A stretch of 64,000 nt of DNA from Blastococcus sp. PRF04-17 (GTDB lineage: Bacteria; Actinomycetota; Actinomycetes; Mycobacteriales; Geodermatophilaceae). Position 1 is the first letter of the stretch. Every line of letters starts with the position of its first letter. Shown here piece by piece: positions 45,267-53,859 of the stretch. A program made the translations under genes and the position numbers. The notes under the pieces are model-generated. The model made no database searches. It had not been told where the DNA came from and saw only the letters and a list, made by a program, of their open reading frames with translations. The DNA lies in contig NZ_CP095412.1 of the NCBI RefSeq assembly GCF_023016265.1, positions 2,542,001 through 2,606,000 on the forward strand. The letters are read 5' to 3'.

Positions 45267-47022
45267 ATGGACAGGCTCTCGCAACGGACCGGCTCCCCGA
45301 CCGTGCAATCGTCGTCCGACCCGATCTCGGCCGGGCCCGCACGGTCGCCCGAGGCGCGCTTCGCCAACCTCCCCGAGATGCTGGCCGCGACCGTCGCCGA
45401 GTACGCCGGCGCGACGGCGTTCACCACCTGCCTGCCCAACGGCATGAACGGCAGCCTCTCCTTCGCCGATGTCGACTGGGCCGCCGACGAGTTCGCCGCC
45501 TACCTCCGCGAGGAGCTCGGCCTGGCGGCGGGTGACCGGGTGGCGGTGCAGATGCCCAACTGCCTGGCGTATCCGGTCGTGGCCTTCGGCGTCCTCAAGG
45601 CCGGTTGCGTGCTGGTGAACACCAACCCCCTGTACACCACGCCGGAGCTGCAGCGGCAGTACGCCGACGCCGAGGTCGCCGCCGTCGTCGTCGTGGACAT
45701 GTTCGCCGACCGGTTGACCCCGGCGCTGCCCGCGCTGGGCAACCCCCGGTGGTGCTCGTGTGCGTTCCGGAGTTCTTTCCCGGCTACGTCGCCGGGATCG
45801 TCCGGCTCGTACAGCGCTACTGGCAGCGCGCGCTGCCCGCGGTGCCCTACGCCGCCACGCCGCTGGAGGAGGCACTCCGCCGGGGCTCGGCGCGGCTGGT
45901 CGACGGCAACACCCGTCGGTACTGGCGGGACCTGCGCCCCGACGACCTCGCCGTGCTGCAGTACACCGGCGGCACCACCGGGGTGAGCAAGGGCGCCATG
46001 CTCAGCCACGGCAACCTGCTGGCCAACTGCGAGCAGATGCTCGGGTTCGTCGGGGACGCGGTGCGCCCCGGCCGGGAGCGGGTGCTGACCGCGCTGCCGC
46101 TCTATCACGTCTTCGCGTTCACGGTGAACCTGCTGGGGTTCTACCGCCGCGGTGCGCACAACGTGCTCATCCCCTCCCCCGGCCGCTGAGCAATCTCAAA
46201 CGGGCGCTGGAGAACCACCCGGTCACCTGGATCACCGGGGTGAACACTCTCTTCGACGGCCTGTGCCGGGAGCGGTGGTTCGTCGACCACCCGCCGGCGT
46301 CGCTGCGGGCCGCGGTCGCCGGCGGCATGGCCCTGCACGCCACGGTGGCGCAGCGGTGGGAGGAGGTGACCGGCGTCCCGGTGGTCGAGGGCTACGGGCT
46401 CACCGAGGCCTCCCCGGTGCTGACCTTCAACCCGCTCGACGGGCGCGCGAAGCCGGGCACGGTGGGTGTGCCCGTCCCGGGCACGGTGCTGCGCTGCGCC
46501 GACGACTCCGGGCGGACGGTCCCGGAGGGTGAGTTCGGGGAGCTGTGCGCGCGCGGCCCGCAGGTGATGGCCGGCTACTGGCGCCGACCGGAGGAGACCG
46601 CCGCGGCGCTGCGGAACGGTGAGCTGCGCACCGGCGACGTGGCGGTCATCGACGGCGACGGCTACGTGCGCCTCGTGGACCGGAAGAAGGACCTGATCCT
46701 GGTCAGCGGTTTCAACGTCTATCCCACGGAGGTGGAGGAGGCGCTCACCGCGCATCCCGGCATCCGTGAGGCCGCGGTCGTCGGCGTGCCGGCCGGTGCG
46801 TCCGGGGAGCGGGTGCGCGCGGTCGTCGTCCGCACCGATCCGACGCTGACGCCGGCGCAGGTCCGTGCGTGGGCGGCCGAGCGGCTGGCCGCGTACAAGG
46901 TGCCCCGCGAGGTGGTGTTCGCCGACGACCTGCCCAAGTCGCCGATCGGCAAGGTCCTGCGCAAGGACGTACGGGCGGCCCAGGCCGCCGTGTCGGTACC
47001 CGCCATGCGGGCCGGAGGCTGA
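45267..47022 (+). CDS. fadD: Long-chain acyl-CoA synthetase (AMP-binding), two frameshifts
   Basis: About 585 residues with breaks near 45750 and 46185. The AMP-binding signature QYTGGTTGVSKGAMLSHGNL is complete. Others are VEGYGLTEASPVLTFNP, GELRTGDVAVIDGDGYVRLVDRKKDLILVSGFNVYPTEVE and, at the end, LPKSPIGKVLRKDVR with the catalytic Lys. It activates fatty acids to acyl-CoA. ATG 45267 follows GGAGGG. The breaks fall in C/G runs and leave all motifs collinear. Co-directional with a BASS transporter (5-bp gap) and an acyltransferase. Confidence 0.88.
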
Positions 47023-47027
47023 CGGCG

Positions 47028-47912
47028 ATGGTCGGGCCGTTCGAGCAGGCGATGCTCACCGCCATCCTGGCGGTGGTCATGCTCGGCATGGGCGCGGCGA
47101 TGACCTTTCGCGACCTCGGCGACGAGGTGCGCCGCCCCCGGTACCTGGTGCTGGCGGTGGTGGGCCAGTTCTCGATCATGCCGCTGACCGCCTTCTCCCT
47201 GGCGTGGCTGCTGGACCTCTCACCGGCGCAGGCGATCGGCCTGCTCATCGTCGGCTGCATGCCCGGCGGGACGACGTCGAACCTCTACACGTACTTTGCC
47301 AAGGCCAACCTGGCGCTCAGCGTGGTCGTCACGATCGCCACCACGCTGACCGCTGTCGTGCTCACCCCGCTGGCGCTGCTGCTCTACGGCGGCGCGCTGG
47401 CCGAGGACATCCAGGTGCCGACGGGCAACGTCGTGGCCAGCCTGGCTCTGCTCGTGCTGCCGGTGCTGCTGGGCCTGTGGGTCCGCCGCCGCACCGCCAA
47501 CGTCGGGGCGACCCTCGAGCTGGTCGGCAGTGTGCTCGGTGTCGTGTTCATCGTGCTGCTGCTGGTCACCTGGGTGCCGCGCAACTGGCAGCTGCTGGCC
47601 GAGTCGCCGTGGCAGGTCTACGCCGGCGCGATCGGCCTGCCGCTGCTGGGCATGGCCGCCGCTTACGGCTACGCGAAGCTGCTGCGCATGCGGGTGCCCG
47701 ACCGGCGCACGCTGGCCCTCGAGATCGGCATCGTCAACGGGCCGCTGGCGATCACCATCGTGCTGCTGTCGTTCACCGGCGCCGTGGAGCAGGAGGTGCT
47801 CCTCCTGCCGGCGCTCTACTCGTTGTTCGTGGTGATCACCGCGACGCTCGTGACCATCGGCTTCCGCCGGGCACACGACCGCGGCCAGCAGAAGATCCCG
47901 GAGCTGCTGTGA
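47028..47912 (+). CDS. BASS-family (bile acid:Na+ symporter type) transporter
   Basis: A 294-residue membrane protein of nine to ten helices. VVMLGMGAAMTFRDLGDEVR near the start and VGCMPGGTTSNLYTYFAKAN with its GG-TSN motif are typical of the family, as is the IVNGPLAITIVLLSF crossover segment. Members take up organic acids with Na+. Start ATG 47028 lies just after the synthetase stop, and the acyltransferase start overlaps its own stop. Confidence 0.82.
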   Translation: MVGPFEQAMLTAILAVVMLGMGAAMTFRDLGDEVRRPRYLVLAVVGQFSIMPLTAFSLAWLLDLSPAQAIGLLIVGCMPGGTTSNLYTYFAKANLALSVVVTIATTLTAVVLTPLALLLYGGALAEDIQVPTGNVVASLALLVLPVLLGLWVRRRTANVGATLELVGSVLGVVFIVLLLVTWVPRNWQLLAESPWQVYAGAIGLPLLGMAAAYGYAKLLRMRVPDRRTLALEIGIVNGPLAITIVLLSFTGAVEQEVLLLPALYSLFVVITATLVTIGFRRAHDRGQQKIPELL

Positions 47913-49099
47913 TCGGCCTTCGCCGAGTCCTCGAGAGGCGCGGGCCATCCCATCCATCCGCGTCCCCGGGGCAGCTGGACCTGCTGGCCGGCACCACCCC
48001 GGACACACGTGACCGCATGGTGGACGCCGCGCGGGCGTTCAGCATCGTCGTCGTCACCGTGTGGCACTGGACGCTCTCGGTCATCCACCGCACCGCCGAC
48101 GGCAGCCTGGCGATGCCCAATCCCATCGATGCCGTTCCCGGCGGCTGGTTGGCCACCTGGGTGCTGCAGATCATGCCCGTCTTCTTCCTGGTCGGCGGCT
48201 ACGCCAACCTCGCCGGCTGGCAGCGCGTGCAGGCGTCCGGAGGCTCGGGCGCAGCCTTCGTCGGCGTCCGGCTGCGCCGGCTGCTGGTCCCCACCCTCCT
48301 CTGGGCGGCGGTGTGGCTGGCGGCGGAACTGGTCGCGGCACTGCTGCCCGGCCCACACCGCTGGGTGTGGGAATGGTTCCCCGGCTTCCTGGTGCCGCTG
48401 TGGTTCCTCGGCGTGTACGGATTGCTGATCGCCGCCGTGCCGGTCACCGCGAGGGTGCACGCACGCTTCGGCGTGGGTGCGCTGGTCGGGCTGGCCGGCC
48501 TGATCGCCGTGGGTGACGTCCTGCACCGCGCTGCGGACGTCGCCTGGGCCGCCTGGGTGACCACAGCGGCTGTGTGGCTGTTCTGCCACCAGCTGGGCTA
48601 CGTGTGGCGCACCCACCGGGTCGGCGCCCGCCCGCCAGGACAGCGGCTGGGGGTCGCCGCGGTGGGCCTGCTGGCCCTGGTCGCGCTGACGATGATCGCC
48701 GGCTACCCCCGACCGATGGTGGCGACGGTCGGCGAGCCCGACTCGAACATGTTCCCGACGAACGCCGCGATCGCGGCGCTCGCCGTGTTCCAGCTCGGCC
48801 TGCTGGGGCTGATCGCGCCGGCTGCGAGCAGGCTGCTGCGCCGCGCAGCCGTGTGGAAGCTCGTCGTCGCGGTCAACCTCGTGGCCATCACGGTGTTCCT
48901 CTGGCACATGACCGCCCTGCTCGTCGTCGTGCTCGCCTACGAGGGCCTCGGTCACACCCTGCTGTCGCACCCCACCGGCGAATGGTGGGGGCAGCGGTGG
49001 TTGTGGCTGCTCGCGCCGGCGATCGTTCTCGCGGCCCTCGTGGCCGCCTTCGGCCGGGTCGAGATCGCGGCGCGCCGTCCCCATCGGCAGGACCGGTGA
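47909..49099 (+). CDS. Acyltransferase_3-family membrane protein
   Basis: A 396-residue membrane protein of about ten helices. DRMVDAARAFSIVVVTVWHW near residue 36 contains the family's arginine and the catalytic-type histidine, followed by IMPVFFLVGGYANLAGW; FLWHMTALLVVVLA lies near the C-terminus. Such proteins O-acylate cell-surface sugars or peptidoglycan; no SGNH domain is attached. GTG 47909. Paralogous to 52205-53542. Confidence 0.8.
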   Translation: MIGLRRVLERRGPSHPSASPGQLDLLAGTTPDTRDRMVDAARAFSIVVVTVWHWTLSVIHRTADGSLAMPNPIDAVPGGWLATWVLQIMPVFFLVGGYANLAGWQRVQASGGSGAAFVGVRLRRLLVPTLLWAAVWLAAELVAALLPGPHRWVWEWFPGFLVPLWFLGVYGLLIAAVPVTARVHARFGVGALVGLAGLIAVGDVLHRAADVAWAAWVTTAAVWLFCHQLGYVWRTHRVGARPPGQRLGVAAVGLLALVALTMIAGYPRPMVATVGEPDSNMFPTNAAIAALAVFQLGLLGLIAPAASRLLRRAAVWKLVVAVNLVAITVFLWHMTALLVVVLAYEGLGHTLLSHPTGEWWGQRWLWLLAPAIVLAALVAAFGRVEIAARRPHRQDR

Positions 49100-49223
49100 C
49101 GTTGTCGGTGCCCGGCCCAGCCTGGCGGGACGACAGCTGGTGCTGACGGCGACGTGGCGCCTGAATCCTGGGGGAACCTCCGGAACGCGGTGGCGGTTGC
49201 CTGACGTCGCCGCTCTCACCGGA

Positions 49224-50744
49224 TCAGCGGGTGAACCACCAGGCGAGCACACCGCCGAGGGCCACGTAGCCGACTGTGAGGGGCAACGTCCGGCGCAGCA
49301 CCTCGCCCTCCTGGCGGCTCAAGCCGACCGTCGCCGCCGCGGCCACCACGTTGTGTGGGCAGATGATGTTGCCGACCGCCGCTCCGAAGCCCTGCGCGCC
49401 CAGCAGCGGAAGCACGGGGCGCCCCTGCGCCTCCGCGGTGGCCTGCTGGAAGTCGGTGAACAGGATGTTGGAGGCGGTCGCCGAGCCGGTCACGAAGGTG
49501 CCCAGCGCGCCCACCGCCGGCGCCAGCAACGGCCAGCCAGCGCCGACACCGGCCGCGGTTACGGCCAGTTCATCCGTCATTCCCGACTGCGACATCGTTC
49601 GCGCGATGGTCACCATCGCCATCAACGCGACGACCACGGGCAGCAGCATCCGGTTGGTGTTCCCGACCGCCCGGCGGACGTCGGCACCCGACGCACCCTG
49701 CGCAAGGGCGCCGATGGCGAAGGCCATCGGCAGCAGCAGGCCCGGGTGGTACAGCGGCCGGACGCTACCGGTGAAGGCGCCAAAGAGCTCCCAATCGACG
49801 ATGACACCGACCAGCACGTCGCGCACGGGCGGCACCAGCCGGGTGATCAGCACGACGGCGACCAGCGCGAGATAGGGAGCGGCCGCGCGCAGCGGGCTCA
49901 TCGCCGGCGGCGCCTGCACCGGTTGCTGGGACTCCCCGTGCCCGGCGCCACCGGCACGGGCCATCCGGACCACCGCGACGAACACCAGGCCGCCCAGCAG
50001 CGCCGCTCCGATGGTCGGCAGCTCCGGGCCGACGAACCAGCCGATGAGCCCGTACGGCACGAGGAATGCGGCGGCGGCCAGGGCACCCCACGCCCACGGG
50101 GCCGGTCGACCGGGCACCGCCCGACCGATGACGAGTACGACGGCGGCGGCCAGCACCCAGCCGAGCAGGGCGTGGTACGGCGCGGTGGCGCGCGCCAGCT
50201 CCGCACCGCTGAACCCGGTTGCGGCGACCTGCGCCACCACCGGGGTGCCGAGCGCCCCGAAGGAGACCCCCGCGGCGTGGCCGATGAGCGCCGCGGTCAC
50301 CGCCAACAGTGGGCGGAAGCCGGCGGCGACGAGGAAGGGGGCGGCCAGGGCGACCGGTGTGCCGAAGCCGGCGGCCCCTTCCAGGAACAGCGGAAAGAAC
50401 CAGGCCAGGAGCAACGCTGCGATCCGCGGGTCGGGGGTCAGCCGTCCCAGGCCGGCCCGCAGGGCATCGGTCGCGCCCGTGCACTGCTGCAGGTGGTGGA
50501 TGGCGAGGGCCGGCCCGATGATCGCGACCACGGTCAGCGTCAGGAACCCGGCCTCGGCCAGCAGCCCCACGGTGCCGAGCGCCGGTGTGTAGGGCCTCCC
50601 CGGCCCGCCGAAGCCGAAGGCCAGCAGGGCCAGGGCCAGCGTGCCGACGGCGGCCAGCAGTCCGGACCGGGCCGCCGACCAGCGTAGGCCGACCATGAGG
50701 GTGAGCACGGCGACGATGGGCGCGACCGCGAGCACTGCCCGCAC
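49224..50744 (-). CDS. lctP: L-lactate permease
   Basis: A 506-residue permease with ~13 helices. The LctP signature is clear: LAWFFPLFLEGAAGFGTPVALAAP and IGHAAGVSFGALGTPVVAQ, plus TFVTGSATASNILFTDFQQA near the end. It exchanges lactate or glycolate with H+. GTG 50744 lies 31 bp after the lactate dehydrogenase stop, so the two form an operon for lactate use or export. Confidence 0.92.
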   Translation of the reverse strand: MRAVLAVAPIVAVLTLMVGLRWSAARSGLLAAVGTLALALLAFGFGGPGRPYTPALGTVGLLAEAGFLTLTVVAIIGPALAIHHLQQCTGATDALRAGLGRLTPDPRIAALLLAWFFPLFLEGAAGFGTPVALAAPFLVAAGFRPLLAVTAALIGHAAGVSFGALGTPVVAQVAATGFSGAELARATAPYHALLGWVLAAAVVLVIGRAVPGRPAPWAWGALAAAAFLVPYGLIGWFVGPELPTIGAALLGGLVFVAVVRMARAGGAGHGESQQPVQAPPAMSPLRAAAPYLALVAVVLITRLVPPVRDVLVGVIVDWELFGAFTGSVRPLYHPGLLLPMAFAIGALAQGASGADVRRAVGNTNRMLLPVVVALMAMVTIARTMSQSGMTDELAVTAAGVGAGWPLLAPAVGALGTFVTGSATASNILFTDFQQATAEAQGRPVLPLLGAQGFGAAVGNIICPHNVVAAAATVGLSRQEGEVLRRTLPLTVGYVALGGVLAWWFTR

Positions 50745-50775
50745 TACGTAGTCCCCGATCCCGCCGCGGGACCGG

Positions 50776-51772
50776 TCAGGACGCGGGGGGCAGGACCCGG
50801 TGCAGCGGCCCGCCGCGCTCGAACGCGGTGACGTTCTCGATCGTGGTGGACGCGATGTTGATCAGCGCCTCGGCGGTGAAGAATGCCTGGTGCCCGGTGA
50901 TCACCACGTTGGGGAAGGTGAGCAGTCGGGCGAAGACGTCGTCGCGGACGACCCGGTCGGAGAGGTCCTCGAAGAACAGGTCGGCCTCCTCCTCGTAGAC
51001 GTCCAGCCCGAGGTGCCCGATCTTCCCCGTCTTGAGCCCGGCGATCACCGCGGCGGTGTCCACGAGTGCGCCGCGGCTGGTGTTCACGATCATGACGCCG
51101 TCGCGCATCCGGGCCAGCGCCTCAGTCGACGAGGTGGAACGTGTCGGCGGTCAGCGGGCAGTGCAGGGACACGACGTGGGACTCGGCGAACAGCCGCGGC
51201 AGGTCCACGTACTCGACGCCCCGCCGGGCGCACTCCTCGTCCGGCACCGGGTCGGAGGCGATCACCCGGCACCCGAAACCGAGCATGATCCGGGCGAAGA
51301 CCGTGCCGATCTGCCCGGTGCCCACGATCCCGACCGTCCGGGTGTTCAGGTCAAAGCCCAGCAGGCCGGTCAGCGCGAAGTTGTTCTCACGCACGCGGTT
51401 GTACGCCCGGTGGATCTTGCGGTTGAGGGTCAATACGAGACCGACCGCGTGCTCGGCGACGGCGTGCGGCGAGTAGCCCGGCACCCGGGCGACGGTCAGG
51501 CCAAGGCGTACCGCGGTGGCCAGGTCGACGTGGTTGAAGCCGGCCGACCGCAGGGCCAGCAGACGCACTCCCGACTCGTGCAACGACTCCAGCACGGCCG
51601 CGCTGAGGTCGTCGTTCACGAACGCGCAGACGGCCTCGCACCCGGCCGCCAGCGGCGCCGTCGCCGGTGACAGCCGGGGCTCCAGGAAGACCAGCTGCTG
51701 CCCGTGGTCGGCGTTGGCGGCGGTCAGCGACTCGACGTCATAGGGCTTGGCACTGAAGACGGCGACACGCAT
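50776..51772 (-). CDS. ldhA: D-lactate dehydrogenase / 2-hydroxyacid dehydrogenase (one frameshift)
   Basis: About 332 residues, the normal size. VRLLALRSAGFNHVDL and RVPGYSPHAVAEHAVGLVL (substrate region), GIVGTGQIGTVFARIMLGFG (NAD-binding), VSLHCPLTADT, then NTSRGALVDTAAVI and ITGHQAFFTAEALINIA with the catalytic His, as in the LdhA subfamily. The frame breaks near 51120 just after HLVD. ATG 51772 (MRVAVFSAKPYD) is the family's typical start. It reduces pyruvate to D-lactate with NADH, or the reverse. Confidence 0.9.
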
Positions 51773-52057
51773 GGCCGGCACCGTATCGGCGCACGACCGT
51801 GGCCGCATCGACCGGCGCAGTGAGCTGGGCCCGCGCATGGCTCGACACCGACGACCACATGCAGTCCCCTGGCCAGCTGGCTGGAGTACTCCAAGACCGC
51901 TCGCGGCCCCTCCGCCCTCGCAGGGCGCCCGAGGACGTCAACCGACTTACCTTCTGTCCGATCACAACGAGTGGCCCGGTCCTAGGATCCGCCGGTTGCG
52001 GTCCCGGTCCTTCCGCCTCCGAGGCGACGGGCGGCCGCACACCACGCCATTGGACCG
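51773..52057. other. Intergenic region upstream of promoter copy G
   Basis: About 285 bp between the divergent lactate genes and the acyltransferase promoter. No gene or palindromic element was recognised before copy G. Confidence 0.4.
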
Positions 52058-52073
52058 GCGAAGAAGTTTTCGC
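52058..52073 (+). promoter_or_regulatory. Shared palindromic promoter element, copy G
   Basis: GCGAA-GAAGTT-TTCGC followed directly by TAATGT (52074-52079) as -10. About 125 nt before the acyltransferase GTG. Here the extra base between palindrome and -10 is absent. Confidence 0.65.
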
Positions 52074-52204
52074 TAATGTGGTTCCTGGAGTCGAAAGCAG
52101 CCCGCACGGTGGCTCCGCCAGCCCGCCGGCCGCTACCCGCACAACGGCGACCGGACCACCCTACTCATCGAGCGCCGTCCGGCGCTCCGGAGGAGGGCCT
52201 TCCA

Positions 52205-53542
52205 GTGGACACCACCCGCCCGTCGATCCGGACGATCGCCGAGCGCACACCCGACAGCCGGGACCGCGTCGTCGACCTGCTGCGAGCGATCGCCATCCTC
52301 ACGGTGGTCATCGGGCACTGGCTGGCGGTCGTCGTTGTCGTGCGAGACGGTGAGCTCACCGGCTCCAATGCGCTGGGCCTGTGGCCGCCCGCCGAATGGC
52401 TCTCCTGGCTGGTGCAGGTCATGCCGCTGTTCTTCCTCGTGGGGGGCTACGCGGGCATGGCGTCCTGGCAGTCCGCCCGTGACCGCGGGCGCCCTCCGCT
52501 GGGCTGGTTGGCGGACCGGATGCGCCGCCTGCTGCGACCGACGACGGTGTTCCTGGCCGCCCTGGTGGCCGGCACCGGCCTCGGTCGGTTGGTGCTCGAC
52601 GACGAGCTCGTTGCCACGGCCGCCTGGGTGGCGGCCATCCCGCTGTGGTTCCTGGCCGTCTACGTGGCCGTCGTGGCCGCGACCCCTCTACTGGTCGCGG
52701 CAGCGGACCGGTGGGGCCTCGGGGCACCCCTCGCGCTCGGTACCGCCGTGTTGGCGGTCGATGTCCTTCGCCTGGCCACCGGTGTGGCCTGGGCGGGCGC
52801 CGTCAACTTCCTCCTGGTGTGGATGTGCCTGTACACCCTCGGGGTGACCTGGCGTGCGGGCCCCCTGCTGGCTCACCGCTGGATGCCGGCCGCGCTGTTT
52901 GGAGGCGGCGTACTGCTGGCGGCGGGACTGGTCGCGCTGGGGCCCTACCCGCTGTCCATGGTGGGCGTCCCCGGGGCGGCATTCCAGAACACCGCCCCTC
53001 CCTCGCTGGCACTGCTGGCCTACGGAGTCGCCCAGGCCGGAGCGGTCCTGCTGGTCAGAGGCTCACTGGCCAGGTTGACACACCGCCGCTCGGTGTGGAC
53101 GGCGACGGCAGCGGTGAACGCCACGGTGCTGACGCTGTACCTGTGGCACATGGTGCCGATCCTGGTTGCCGCGCCGGCACTACACCTCAGTGGCATCCTC
53201 GCCGCCCCGGAGCCGCTGACGGCCGACTGGTTCGCGCTGCGCCCGGTATGGGTGCTGGCATGCGCGGGCGTCCTCCTCGTCCTGGTCCTGGCTCTCGGCC
53301 GCGTCGAGCGGCCCGGCCGGCGCCCCCCGGCGGCAGCGGCCCCGGCGACACCCCTGCGTGTGGCCAGTGCAGCGCTCGGCGTCGCGGCGATCTGCGCCGG
53401 ACTGGCACTACTCACGGCGTCCGGCGTCGACCACGTCTCTCGGCCGATCACGCTCGCCACGACTGCGGTCCTGTACGGCTCCGGTCTGGCGCTTGTGGCG
53501 CGGGCCTCCCGACCGAAGAAAGATGCGAAACTTGTTTCGTGA
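52205..53542 (+). CDS. Acyltransferase_3-family membrane protein, longer paralogue
   Basis: A 445-residue membrane protein similar in plan to 47909-49099: DRVVDLLRAIAILTVVIGHW, VMPLFFLVGGYAGMASWQSA and YLWHMVPILVAAPAL. The last ~80 residues add two helices after an alanine/proline-rich loop. GTG 52205 follows GGAGGG. The extreme 3' end overlaps promoter copy H. Likely modifies an envelope glycan or lipid; donor and acceptor unknown. Confidence 0.78.
   Translation: MDTTRPSIRTIAERTPDSRDRVVDLLRAIAILTVVIGHWLAVVVVVRDGELTGSNALGLWPPAEWLSWLVQVMPLFFLVGGYAGMASWQSARDRGRPPLGWLADRMRRLLRPTTVFLAALVAGTGLGRLVLDDELVATAAWVAAIPLWFLAVYVAVVAATPLLVAAADRWGLGAPLALGTAVLAVDVLRLATGVAWAGAVNFLLVWMCLYTLGVTWRAGPLLAHRWMPAALFGGGVLLAAGLVALGPYPLSMVGVPGAAFQNTAPPSLALLAYGVAQAGAVLLVRGSLARLTHRRSVWTATAAVNATVLTLYLWHMVPILVAAPALHLSGILAAPEPLTADWFALRPVWVLACAGVLLVLVLALGRVERPGRRPPAAAAPATPLRVASAALGVAAICAGLALLTASGVDHVSRPITLATTAVLYGSGLALVARASRPKKDAKLVS
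53525..53540 (+). promoter_or_regulatory. Shared palindromic promoter element, copy H
   Basis: GCGAA-ACTTGT-TTCGT at the end of the acyltransferase gene, ~73 nt before the small membrane protein. The -10 is poorer here: ATTGCT at the usual place or TAGTCT 13 bp further on. Confidence 0.5.
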
Positions 53543-53613
53543 TTGCTCATGCGGTAGTCTAGTTCCGTAGCCGCTTGACCTGACCGGCAAGCGGACGGGA
53601 AGGGGGAACCCCG

Positions 53614-53859
53614 ATGTCGGATCTGCTCCCCTGGCTGGCACTGGCGGTGTGGTGCGCGGCGTTCGCGCTGCGGGTGCACCCCCGGACGCGGTCGTGGGCT
53701 CCCCGCGGGATCGCCGGCAGGACCGCACGCAGGCGGAGCGCGACGCGGGCCGGCACACCGGCCCGGTCGGTGCCCGGGACGGTCGAGGCTCCCGTCCCCG
53801 TTCCAGGCCCCCGATCGCCCGTCGCCGGGTCCGCCGATGACCGAGAGGTTGCTCGATGA
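53614..53859 (+). CDS. Small membrane protein preceding the second P-type ATPase
   Basis: An 81-residue protein: one N-terminal transmembrane helix (LLPWLALAVWCAAFALRV) and a basic, proline-rich tail. Function unknown. The ATG follows AGGGGGA and the stop overlaps the ATPase ATG, so it is translationally coupled to the pump and could be an accessory micropeptide. That role is inference. Confidence 0.55.
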   Translation: MSDLLPWLALAVWCAAFALRVHPRTRSWAPRGIAGRTARRRSATRAGTPARSVPGTVEAPVPVPGPRSPVAGSADDREVAR

